Shown: in pieces, positions 50,996 to 58,499 of the stretch
Layout: each line of letters begins with the position of its first letter
Numbering within the stretch: position 1 is the stretch's first letter
Assembly: GCA_025463785.1 (NCBI GenBank)
Contig: JAODBD010000010.1
Location: forward strand, 62,001-126,000
Length of the DNA: 64,000 bases
Direction of reading: 5' to 3'
From: Glaciihabitans sp.
GTDB lineage: Bacteria; Actinomycetota; Actinomycetes; Actinomycetales; Microbacteriaceae
The notes under the pieces: model-generated
What the model was told of the DNA's origin: nothing
Seen by the model: only the letters and a program-made list of their open reading frames with translations
Database searches by the model: none
Made by a program: the position numbers and the translations under genes

Positions 50996-52108
50996 TTAGC
51001 GGAGTGCCGCGAACCACGCGCGGGCAGAGGATTCCCACTTGGCGTACGCGTTCGGGTGGGCAGATACCTGCACGGCCTGCGCTGCCTGGGTGAGTGTCAT
51101 CGACTGCCAGCCCTTGATGTCGAGCAGTCCGCGAGTCTTGCCTTTGTTGGGGTTGCTCGGGCCACCGAAGAACAGTTCGCTGGCGTACGTGGTGTTCTGA
51201 AGCTGAGACTTGGTTCCCCAGCCTGCGCTCGGCCGTTGCTGGAACAGGCCGACAGAGTCGAGGTCGCCGCCGGAAAGGTCTCGGAGGCCCGATTCCTGCG
51301 CCGCTGCCGCGAGAGCCACGATGATGCCGTAGTCGGGCACATTCTCAAGCTTGCCGACCGCGATGATGGTGAGTGCGTTCGCCTTCATTTCGGGGCTTAG
51401 CGGGGTAATGCTCGTACCCACCTGGCTCGGCTGGGTACCGACCGCTGGAGTGGTGGGCGAAGACGACGCGGCCGTCTTGCTCGGGATAATCAGTGTGCGC
51501 CCCGCGTAAATAATGCTCTTCGCGTTGAGGTGGTTCGCTGTCAGCACGGCCTGGACCGTCACGCCGAACTTCTTCGCGATCGCCGTGATCGTGTCGCCCG
51601 ACTTGATCGTGTACCTGGTCGATGGTGCTGCCGGCGTTGCGGGCGGTACCTGCTGGGCGGGAGGCGGCGTGACGACCGGTTTCGGGGCCGGCGTGGATGC
51701 CTTTGCCTTTGTGAGCTTGAGCACCTGGCCTGGGAAGATCGTCGACTTCCAGCTCAGGCCGTTGAGCGCAAGCACCGACGCGGTGGAGAGGCGATAGTGG
51801 GACGCGATACCGCTGACGGTGTCGCCGCTGCGTACCGTGTAGTGCGCGGGGACCACGACGGATGTCGCGCTGATCACGGCGCCATCGGCCGAGGCGGGCG
51901 CTGCGTCGACGGCAGAGACCGTGGCTGCCCGCACGGTTGCAGTGAGCTTGCCCGAATCCGACCTGTGAGCGTCGGGTTTCTTTGGTGCGGCGGATGCGAC
52001 ATCCACTGCACCCGTCAGGTTCAGAATGGCGAGCGTGAGAGATCCGATGAGAACGATGGGCATCGTGCTCATGAGTCCCCGATTCAGGGTCTGATGAGTG
52101 TTCGACAT
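50996..52108 (-). CDS. Secreted LysM peptidoglycan hydrolase-like protein
   Basis: 370 residues from ATG 52108. N-terminal signal peptide/helix (GLMSTMPIVLIGSLTLAILN, then GAVDVASAA). Two LysM domains at ~85-133 (HYTVRSGDTVSGIASHYRLS) and ~165-212 (RYTIKSGDTITAIAKKFGVT) for peptidoglycan binding, joined by a Pro-rich linker. C-terminal ~130 residues with AAAQESGLRDLSGGDLDSVG and LFQQRPSAGWGTKSQLQ: a conserved actinobacterial domain whose Glu-Ser-Gly-Leu resembles the lysozyme-like transglycosylase fold. It is likely exported and acts on the wall. Divergent from the Rv2175c-like gene and next to the kinase that senses the wall. Confidence 0.82.
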   Translation of the reverse strand: MSNTHQTLNRGLMSTMPIVLIGSLTLAILNLTGAVDVASAAPKKPDAHRSDSGKLTATVRAATVSAVDAAPASADGAVISATSVVVPAHYTVRSGDTVSGIASHYRLSTASVLALNGLSWKSTIFPGQVLKLTKAKASTPAPKPVVTPPPAQQVPPATPAAPSTRYTIKSGDTITAIAKKFGVTVQAVLTANHLNAKSIIYAGRTLIIPSKTAASSSPTTPAVGTQPSQVGTSITPLSPEMKANALTIIAVGKLENVPDYGIIVALAAAAQESGLRDLSGGDLDSVGLFQQRPSAGWGTKSQLQNTTYASELFFGGPSNPNKGKTRGLLDIKGWQSMTLTQAAQAVQVSAHPNAYAKWESSARAWFAALR

Positions 52109-52322
52109 AAGCTTCCCGTCTTACTCCCCGCCCTAAGCGACAAGAGTCGTCGTGCTGAGGAACTACCCCCGCAGTTACCTGACACAAACGTGACACAGAA
52201 ACATACCACTGTCAATCATTGTGACCAATGTGACTGGAGTGAAGTGGATCGCGCCGCGCTGTGGATAACTGCGTCGGGGTGGGCTCCGCATGACAAGATG
52301 CTGGGCATGACAGGATTATTGC
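52109..52322. promoter_or_regulatory. Divergent control region between LysM gene and Rv2175c-like gene
   Basis: A 214-bp gap containing an A/T-richer stretch (GTGACACAGAAACATACCACT) where promoters for both genes are expected; repeated ACGTGACAC/AATGTGACTGG elements appear around 52185-52230. GATTAT at 52314-52319 is too near the downstream GTG to be a normal -10. No clear hairpin is present. Confidence 0.3.
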
Positions 52323-52664
52323 GTGTCTGATCTACCTGACGTGAAATGGCTCACGATCCCCGACCTCACCGAGCTTCTCGGGTTGAAAGTAAGCCAGGTT
52401 CGCAGACTCATCGAAGATCGGGCGCTTCTTGCCCGCAGGGTCGATGGTGTTTGGCGCGTCCCCGCCGATTTCATCGTTGGCACCGAACCGCTGGGAGAGC
52501 TCAAGGGCACACTCGTCGTGCTGGGCGATAGCGGCTTCAACGACGACGAGGCGATGAGCTGGCTCCTGAGCCCGGAAGACAGCCTGGGCGTGAGCCCCAT
52601 CGAAGCGCTGCGCAATGGCCGTAAGGCCGAGGTACGCAGGGTCGCGCAGGCGCTGGGCTTCTAA
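52323..52664 (+). CDS. Rv2175c-like DNA-binding protein
   Basis: 113 residues from GTG 52323. N-terminal winged HTH (WLTIPDLTELLGLKVSQVRR, LIEDRALLARRVDGVWRVPA), then a C-terminal domain (LKGTLVVLGDSGFNDDEAMS, WLLSPEDSLGVSPIEALRNG, RKAEVRRVAQALGF). This matches Rv2175c of M. tuberculosis, a DNA-binding substrate of the adjacent kinase PknL whose phosphorylation near the N-terminus blocks DNA binding. No obvious phosphorylation Thr is seen at the very N-terminus here (VSDLPDVKWLTIPD holds Ser2 and Thr12). Confidence 0.85.
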   Translation: MSDLPDVKWLTIPDLTELLGLKVSQVRRLIEDRALLARRVDGVWRVPADFIVGTEPLGELKGTLVVLGDSGFNDDEAMSWLLSPEDSLGVSPIEALRNGRKAEVRRVAQALGF

Positions 52665-52689
52665 GGTTCTCCTCAAACTTCCTCTGCGC

Positions 52690-53805
52690 TTACGCCGTGC
52701 GGTTGATGACGGTATCCGTCAAGGTGCCCAGTTGCTCGCGCGCCTCGCGCGATAGCGGCGCGTCAACGAGTGCGGTGCGTGCCAGCTCGACGTTGTGGGC
52801 GATCATCCGCTCGACTTTGTCGATGGCGCCGGATTCACGGATGGTGCTCTGCAGCATCCGGATCTGATCGACCTCGAGGTCGGGATCGCCGAGCAGTTCA
52901 TCCAGTAGCCGAACGGCCGTCGTGGGAAGGCCGGCGCGAGCAAGGGCTATCAGCACCGTGCGCTTGCCTTCGCGGAGGTCATCGCCAGCGGGCTTGCCGG
53001 TAACTGCGGGATCCCCAAAGACCCCGAGCATGTCGTCCCGTAGCTGGTAGGCGATTCCGAGGGGGAGGCCGAACGCGCGCAGAGCGCCTAGCTGGCTGAG
53101 GCTGCCGCCACCCATTGCGCCGCCGATCAGGAGCGGGGCTTCGACGCTGTACTTGGCGGACTTGAACACTATGACGCGGTGCGCGCGAGCGAGGTGCTCG
53201 CTCTCCGGCTGCCCAAGCCAGGACCGTTCCTCGAGGATGTCGAGGTACTGCCCAACGGTGACCTCGGTTCGCATCGCGGTGAATTCCGCCCGCGCTGCGA
53301 GCCGGGCGGCAGGATCGTGAACCAGCCGGAGCCCGGCATCGATGAGCTCATCGCTCCAGCCGAGCAGGAGGTCGCCGAGCAGAAGGCCGCCCGACATCCC
53401 GAACTGGCTTGCGGAACCGGACCAGCCGCTATCGATGTGAAGCGACTCAAAGCTCTTGTGAACCGCCGGCATGCCCCGACGAGTGTCGGAGCTGTCCATG
53501 ATGTCGTCGTGCACGAGCGCCGCGGCGTGAAAGAACTCGAGTCCGGCCGCGACTTTCACGACGCTTGAGATGTCCTCGGGTGAAATCGCGTCGTCGAGCG
53601 GGTCGAACGAGTCGCTGACTGAGCTGACCGCATTCCAACCCCAGTAACAAAACAGTGAGCGGAATCTTTTGCCGCCGCTCAACAGACTGCGCGAATAGTC
53701 GATGAAGGCACCGAGTTCGGGTGCAACGCCGACAATGCTGGGGGACTGCTCGTCAAGGAAGTCGTCAATACTCGACTGCACGAGATCAACTAACCGGGTA
53801 CTCAC
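52690..53805 (-). CDS. Polyprenyl (geranylgeranyl) diphosphate synthase, IdsA2-like
   Basis: About 371 residues; GTG 53805 has AGGAG seven bases upstream and is preferred to GTG 53811. Trans-prenyltransferase motifs: FARM in VHDDIMDSSDTRRG near residue 115, SARM in YQLRDDMLGVFGD near 250, and HxxALVHDD nearby. The two small residues upstream of FARM (FFHAAALVHDD) allow geranylgeranyl-length chains or longer. Makes isoprenyl diphosphates for menaquinone, carotenoids or carrier lipid. In mycobacteria idsA2 and Rv2175c are separated by mptA (mannosyltransferase), which is absent here. Confidence 0.9.
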   Translation of the reverse strand: MSTRLVDLVQSSIDDFLDEQSPSIVGVAPELGAFIDYSRSLLSGGKRFRSLFCYWGWNAVSSVSDSFDPLDDAISPEDISSVVKVAAGLEFFHAAALVHDDIMDSSDTRRGMPAVHKSFESLHIDSGWSGSASQFGMSGGLLLGDLLLGWSDELIDAGLRLVHDPAARLAARAEFTAMRTEVTVGQYLDILEERSWLGQPESEHLARAHRVIVFKSAKYSVEAPLLIGGAMGGGSLSQLGALRAFGLPLGIAYQLRDDMLGVFGDPAVTGKPAGDDLREGKRTVLIALARAGLPTTAVRLLDELLGDPDLEVDQIRMLQSTIRESGAIDKVERMIAHNVELARTALVDAPLSREAREQLGTLTDTVINRTA

Positions 53806-53890
53806 AGGCACGCTCCTAGCCTAGCTAGGCAGGCGGGGATACTATTGGACTCTAGCTATCAGCGTCACTCCCGGACCTGAAGGGAACAGG

Positions 53891-54268
53891 ATGCCACTTT
53901 CCGAGCAGGAGCAGCGCCTCCTGGAAGAGATGGAGCGCAGTCTCTATCACAACGACGCTGAGTTCGTCGCGGCCGTTTCAGCCCGCCGGGGCAAGCCCAC
54001 GTACTCCGCAGTTGTCACTGGGATCCTGGTTGGTGTGGTCGGCGTGGCTGCCCTCATCACCGGGGTGATCATCCGCCAGCCCATCGTCGGAGTGCTCGGA
54101 TTCATCGTCATGTTTGCCGGAGTGCTCATTGCCGTGACTCCGCCTCGAGGTGGGCGCGTCTCGGGCGCCGCATCCCCCGGCGGCCCAGCAGGGGAACATA
54201 AGGGCACTTCGTTCATTCAGAACCTGTCCGATCGCCTGGACAAGCGTCATGAAGAGCCCGACGAGTAA
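53891..54268 (+). CDS. DUF3040 small membrane protein
   Basis: 125 residues from ATG 53891. N-terminal MPLSEQEQRLLEEMERSLYH is the diagnostic DUF3040 start, followed by DDPxF-like NDAEFVAAVS. Two close helices (YSAVVTGILVGVVGVAALIT and VGVLGFIVMFAGVLIAV) and a Gly/Lys/charged cytoplasmic tail. Family of unknown function found almost only in actinobacteria and often just upstream of mraZ, as here. A strong terminator follows. Confidence 0.87.
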   Translation: MPLSEQEQRLLEEMERSLYHNDAEFVAAVSARRGKPTYSAVVTGILVGVVGVAALITGVIIRQPIVGVLGFIVMFAGVLIAVTPPRGGRVSGAASPGGPAGEHKGTSFIQNLSDRLDKRHEEPDE

Positions 54269-54311
54269 TCTCCTCCACTTGAGCTGGCACTAAAAGCAGC
54301 CGGTTTTCGAA

Positions 54312-54339
54312 AAAGGTCGACCCTAGCGGGTCGGCCTTT
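54312..54339 (+). terminator. Rho-independent terminator after the DUF3040 gene
   Basis: AAAGGTCGACCC, loop TAGC, GGGTCGGCCTTT: a twelve-pair stem with one G-U, followed by CTGGTTT. The A-run before and T-run after make it effective in both directions. It isolates the dcw cluster from the upstream gene. Confidence 0.8.
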
Positions 54340-54390
54340 CTGGTTTAACCCCACTCGGCTTCCCATTTTCAGGGATTGCATCGCATTTTT

Positions 54391-54408
54391 CCTCCACTCG
54401 CCTCCACT
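54391..54408. promoter_or_regulatory. Two inverted MraZ-type boxes, distal
   Basis: CCTCCACTCG then CCTCCACT: read on the minus strand as AGTGGAGG twice with 10-bp spacing. This is the same core as the proximal boxes at 54479 but in the opposite direction, 71 bp away. Confidence 0.5.
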
Positions 54409-54478
54409 GAGCACAGCCTTGTGTTTACGGGCGTGTACCCCTAACTGGGTGGCTCAAATTGCAAAATGTCCGGGATTT

Positions 54479-54504
54479 GTGGAGTGATGTGGAGTAAAGT
54501 GGAG
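54479..54504 (+). promoter_or_regulatory. Three phased MraZ binding boxes
   Basis: GTGGAG occurs at 54479, 54489 and 54499, exactly 10 bp apart, 42 bp before mraZ. Known: MraZ is an octameric ring that binds three or more direct repeats (TGGG or GTGG type) spaced by about 10 bp in its own promoter. Autoregulation of the dcw operon is therefore very likely. Confidence 0.8.
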
Positions 54505-54545
54505 CTAATCTGCAATTCTGGCCGGATCGTTGAAGGGGGTGCGCC

Positions 54546-54977
54546 GTGTTCCTTGGCACATACGCGCCCAAGCTCGACGACAAGGGCCGCCTGATCCTTC
54601 CCGCGAAGTTCTGGGACGAGCTCGCTTCGGGCGTCGTCATCACCCGCGGGCAGGAGCATTGCCTGTACGTCTACAGCGCGCGTGAATTTGAGAACGTGCA
54701 CGAAAAGATTCGTCAGGCTCCGGTTTCCAGCAAGCAGGCCCGTGACTACACCCGTATGTTTCTGTCCGGGGCAAGCCAGGAGCAGCCCGACAAGCAGCGG
54801 AGGGTGACCATCCCCGCTGGCCTTCGCGAGTACGCGAGCCTTGACCGTGACCTGACCGTCATCGGCGCCGGCAGCCATGCCGAGATCTGGGACACCGAGT
54901 CCTGGACCACCTACTACAACGAAACCGAGTCCTCCTACGCGAATACCGCAGAGGAGGTGATTCCCGGGCTTTTCTAG
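54546..54977 (+). CDS. mraZ: MraZ transcriptional regulator of the dcw cluster
   Basis: 143 residues from GTG 54546. Two SpoVT/AbrB-like halves: [25 protein letters not shown] at the N-terminus and [28 protein letters not shown] in the second half, with the DNA-contacting DxKGR and DxxRR loops. First gene of the division cluster; binds the phased boxes upstream. Usual length for actinobacteria. Confidence 0.95.
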   Translation: MFLGTYAPKLDDKGRLILPAKFWDELASGVVITRGQEHCLYVYSAREFENVHEKIRQAPVSSKQARDYTRMFLSGASQEQPDKQRRVTIPAGLREYASLDRDLTVIGAGSHAEIWDTESWTTYYNETESSYANTAEEVIPGLF

Positions 54978-55010
54978 CGCCCAGTCGCTGACTCCCAGCC
55001 GTTCATCGCC

Positions 55011-55079
55011 CTGGCATCACTTCCCCGGTGCCAGGTCAGAGAATGGATGGGGATCTGTGTCTGGGGGTTGTTCGCCCCC
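55011..55079 (+). ncRNA. mraW-type leader RNA structure
   Basis: CTGGCA(TCACTTCCCCGG)TGCCAG forms a hairpin (55011-55034) whose loop holds CTTCCCC; a GATGGGGATC lies just downstream and a second hairpin GGGGG-TTGTTCG-CCCCC (55063-55079) ends 5 nt before the rsmH ATG. A conserved two-hairpin element named the mraW RNA motif is known at this place in actinobacteria. I infer identity from position and from the CUUCCCC loop; I have not compared covariation. Confidence 0.55.
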
Positions 55080-55084
55080 TCACC

Positions 55085-56038
55085 ATGTCAGAGAACACAC
55101 TTCACACCCCGGTGATGCTCGAGCGCACCATTGAGCTGCTTACACCGGCGATCTCCCGTCCAGGCGCAGTCCTCGTCGACGCGACACTGGGACTCGGTGG
55201 CCACGCCGAAGCGTTTCTCGAACGCTTTCCCGAGCTAACCGTGATCGGCATTGACCGTGATCCCGAAGCGCTGGCGCTCACGGGGGATCGGCTTGCGCCA
55301 TACGGCGACCGCGCGATACTCGTTCGGGCGGTGTACGACGCGATATCGGAGTCCCTGACGGACCTTGGGATCAGCGCGGTAGCGGGCATCCTGTTCGATC
55401 TCGGCGTCTCGTCATTGCAGCTGGATCGGGTCGACCGCGGATTCTCCTATTCGCAGGATGCCCCGCTCGACATGCGCATGGATGCGGATTCCCCCCTGAC
55501 CGCCGAGCGCATCATCGCCGAATACAGCGAATTTGACCTGCGCCGAATCTTTTACGAGTTCGGTGAAGAAAAGCTTGCTCCGCGTTATGCGAGCAAAATC
55601 GTCCAGGCTCGCGAGAAATCCCCCATCTCGCGGTCTGGCCAACTTGTCGACGTGATCGTCGCGGCCACACCCGCGGCGGCGAAACGCGCCGGACATCCGG
55701 CCAAGCGCGTGTTTCAGGCGTTACGTATCGAGGTCAATCAGGAGCTGGCAGTGCTGGCCAGGGCCATCCCATCGGCCATCGACGTTCTCGAGGTCGACGG
55801 CCGCATGGTCGTGCTCGCCTACCAGTCGCTCGAGGATCGCATCGTGAAGCGCATCTTTGCTGCGCGATCGACCTCGACCGCCCCACGTGGACTTCCGGTC
55901 GAACTACCCGAACACCGCCCGGAACTGCGACTTCTGGTGCGGGGTGCGGAACTCGCATCCGAGTCGGAAAAGGTGTCAAACCCGCGCGCAACGCCGGTAC
56001 GTCTGCGCGCCGTTCAGAAGTTGAGGCCGGCAGCATGA
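55085..56038 (+). CDS. rsmH: 16S rRNA m4C1402 methyltransferase RsmH (MraW)
   Basis: About 317 residues from ATG 55085 (SENTLHTPVMLERTIELL); the in-frame extension upstream covers the leader RNA. SAM motif LVDATLGLGGHAEAFLERFP, IGIDRDPEAL, GILFDLGVSSLQLDRVDRGF, DMRMDADSPLTAERII, and VFQALRIEVNQEL with VLAYQSLEDRIVKRIF. Methylates N4 of C1402 of 16S rRNA. The stop overlaps the ftsL ATG (ATGA). Confidence 0.94.
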   Translation: MSENTLHTPVMLERTIELLTPAISRPGAVLVDATLGLGGHAEAFLERFPELTVIGIDRDPEALALTGDRLAPYGDRAILVRAVYDAISESLTDLGISAVAGILFDLGVSSLQLDRVDRGFSYSQDAPLDMRMDADSPLTAERIIAEYSEFDLRRIFYEFGEEKLAPRYASKIVQAREKSPISRSGQLVDVIVAATPAAAKRAGHPAKRVFQALRIEVNQELAVLARAIPSAIDVLEVDGRMVVLAYQSLEDRIVKRIFAARSTSTAPRGLPVELPEHRPELRLLVRGAELASESEKVSNPRATPVRLRAVQKLRPAA

Positions 56039-56688
56039 GTTCGAATCTCGCATATTCGTTGCCAGCGCGACGCCCGATCGATGACTTCGTAGAAGAGCAG
56101 CACCCGAGGACGATTCGGGCCGTTTCGACGCGCGCCAACCGCCGTACGCGCCCCAGGATGGTCTACGCACTTGTTGCGATCAGTGTCATCTTCGCAATCT
56201 TCCTAGCGCAGCTGCTGTTGACAATTTCCCTCTCGAGCGGTGCATACAACATCGGCAGGCTTCAGAGCCAGCAACGCGATCTCACGCGCACAGCTTCCGC
56301 GCTCGACGAACAGCTCAACACCCTTGGATCGACGCAAAATCTGTCAGCAGACGCGAGCTCACTCGGGATGGTGGCCTCATCCTCGTTCGCGTTTCTTCGC
56401 ATCTCGGATGGAAAAGTGATCGGCACTGCTGTGGCTGCGGGCCGGCCTGGCAGCCGACAGAAGATCTCGGCCGCGGGCGGCAGCGTGCCGAACTCGCTGC
56501 TCGGCGGCGTTCCTGTGATCAGGCCGACAGCATCCGGACACGGCGCCTCGAATACCGCAAATTCGTCGTCATCCGGCTCACAATCGAACTCGAATGGCGG
56601 ATCAACCGGTTCGTCCTCGCAAGGTACGTCAGGTGGCGGCACCGGCAGCACCAACTCAGGTGATCTTCCGTCGCCTCAGACCCACTAG
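56035..56688 (+). CDS. ftsL: FtsL-like division protein with Ser/Gly-rich tail
   Basis: 217 residues from ATG 56035. Basic cytoplasmic N-terminus ending RRTRPRM, one helix (VYALVAISVIFAIFLAQLLL), then a short coiled-coil like segment (GRLQSQQRDLTRTASALDEQ LNTLG) as in FtsL/DivIC proteins. The last ~70 residues are low complexity (SSSSGSQSNSNGGSTGSSSQ ...), longer than usual. Identity rests on position between rsmH and ftsI and topology. FtsL bridges FtsQ/B and activates FtsWI at the septum. Confidence 0.82.
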   Translation: MSSNLAYSLPARRPIDDFVEEQHPRTIRAVSTRANRRTRPRMVYALVAISVIFAIFLAQLLLTISLSSGAYNIGRLQSQQRDLTRTASALDEQLNTLGSTQNLSADASSLGMVASSSFAFLRISDGKVIGTAVAAGRPGSRQKISAAGGSVPNSLLGGVPVIRPTASGHGASNTANSSSSGSQSNSNGGSTGSSSQGTSGGGTGSTNSGDLPSPQTH

Positions 56689-56697
56689 GGCCAAAGT

Positions 56698-58470
56698 ATG
56701 AAGAAGAGCAGAAGAGCGGGGGGCCGCCTGACGCTCACGATGCTCGGCATCTTCGCGGTCGTTGGACTGTTTGCGGGAAGACTCGTTGACCTGCAAATTG
56801 TGCAGGCACCTAAGCTGACCGCGGCAGCATCCGCAAGTCGTGAGGCGAAGGTCATCACCTACGGCACGCGGGGTTCGATTGTCGATTCGAACGGCGTGGT
56901 ACTCGCAGACAGCGTTGACCGGTTCAACATCACGGTTTCGCCGAAGAATTTCCCGATCGATGGCTACGACACCAAGCCGAATGATGATTCGACCCGGGTG
57001 ACCGCAGCCGAGGTCCTCACCAAGGTCAGCCAGCTGACCGGCCAAAGTGTTGCGAACCTGACGACAGTTATCACGAAGAACCCGAAGTCCGACTTCGCGT
57101 ACCTCGCCAAGGGCGTCACGCTCACGGTCTTCAATGAGGTGATGAAGCTCAAGGTGCCTGGCATATATTCGCAGCCCGATCCGGCGCGCAGCTACCCGAA
57201 TGGTGCGACGGCGGGCAACCTCGTCGGCTTCGTCGGCACCGATGGGCCACAGGCCGGCATCGAGTTGGCGTATAACAAGTGTCTCGCCAGCACGAACGGT
57301 ACTTCCACCTACGAAAAGGCCCGCGACGGCACGCGCATCCCCGGCAGCACAATCAAGCAGACCGACCCGGTCAATGGCGGCACCGTGAAGCTCACCATCG
57401 ACCGCGACCTGCAGTACTCGGTGCAGCAGGCGATACATTCGCAACGCGTTGCCCTCGGCGCGCCCTGGGCCACGGCTGTTGTCGAGAGAGTGTCCGATGG
57501 TCACCTGATGGCGGTCGCCGATGACCCGACAGTCGACCCTAACAATCTCAACGCGGCGAAACGAACGGCACTTGGCTCTCTGGCGTTCAGCACACCCTAC
57601 GAGCCGGGGTCCACATTCAAAGCGATGAGCGCTGCGGCGCTGATCGACTCGGGTGCCATCACTCCCAAGACGCAGATCACGGTGCCCCCGGTCTACACGC
57701 ACGGTCTGCCCAAGGGCGCCTACATCAAGGACTCCTTTTATCACGGCACGCTGCGCTACACGACCGCCGGAGTACTGGAAAACTCGTCCAACATCGGAAT
57801 CTCAATCCTGTCGCAGAGCTTGAACCCGCAGGCTCGGCACGACTACATGGCGAAATTTGGTGTCGGTCAGAAGACCGCAGTGGACTTCGGGTCCCAACAG
57901 TCGTCGGGATATCTTGCCCCGGCGAGTAAGTGGGACGCGATTACGACGCGCGCCGTTGAGTTCGGGCAGGGCGTCAGTGCCACCTCGGTGCAGGTTGCGC
58001 AGATATTCGAAACGATCGCCAACCACGGCGTTCGCGAGCCGTCGACCCTGGTCGAAAGTTGCACCAAGTCGAACGGCGTCGTCGTCGATACGCCGACAGC
58101 CAAGCCGGTTCGAGTGGTCAGTGCCAAGGCTGCAGACGAGGTGCGGGGGATACTCGAGACCGTCGTCACGGGCGGCCCCATCGGCCCGTTGCTGCAGATT
58201 CCCGGCTATCGCATCGCGGCCAAGACCGGAACCGCGCAGGTGGCCTCGTCCAATGGTGCCGGCTACACGAACAAATACATCATCTCCGTTGCAGGCATGG
58301 CGCCGGCAGAGGATCCGCAATACGTCGTCGTGGTCACGTTTGGGCCTACTACGCTGGGGACGTCGGCTGGTGCAGCACCGGCATTCAAGAACGTCATGAC
58401 CCAGGTGCTCAAGAAGTACCGGATCGAACCGTCAACTAAGCCGGCACCATTCGTGCAGACGACGTGGTAA
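56698..58470 (+). CDS. ftsI: Penicillin-binding protein 2/3, division transpeptidase FtsI
   Basis: 590 residues from ATG 56698. One N-terminal helix (LTMLGIFAVVGLFAGRLVDL) and a PBP dimerisation domain (GTRGSIVDSNGVVLADSVDR). Transpeptidase motifs: S305-TFK308 in YEPGSTFKAMSA, SSN (363-365) in LENSSNIGIS, and K509-TGT in AAKTGTAQVAS. Class B PBP that cross-links septal peptidoglycan with FtsW. C-terminal region of normal length, no PASTA. Confidence 0.95.
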   Translation: MKKSRRAGGRLTLTMLGIFAVVGLFAGRLVDLQIVQAPKLTAAASASREAKVITYGTRGSIVDSNGVVLADSVDRFNITVSPKNFPIDGYDTKPNDDSTRVTAAEVLTKVSQLTGQSVANLTTVITKNPKSDFAYLAKGVTLTVFNEVMKLKVPGIYSQPDPARSYPNGATAGNLVGFVGTDGPQAGIELAYNKCLASTNGTSTYEKARDGTRIPGSTIKQTDPVNGGTVKLTIDRDLQYSVQQAIHSQRVALGAPWATAVVERVSDGHLMAVADDPTVDPNNLNAAKRTALGSLAFSTPYEPGSTFKAMSAAALIDSGAITPKTQITVPPVYTHGLPKGAYIKDSFYHGTLRYTTAGVLENSSNIGISILSQSLNPQARHDYMAKFGVGQKTAVDFGSQQSSGYLAPASKWDAITTRAVEFGQGVSATSVQVAQIFETIANHGVREPSTLVESCTKSNGVVVDTPTAKPVRVVSAKAADEVRGILETVVTGGPIGPLLQIPGYRIAAKTGTAQVASSNGAGYTNKYIISVAGMAPAEDPQYVVVVTFGPTTLGTSAGAAPAFKNVMTQVLKKYRIEPSTKPAPFVQTTW

Positions 58471-58499
58471 CTGGGCGGCTTCGTCAGAAAGAGGATTGC

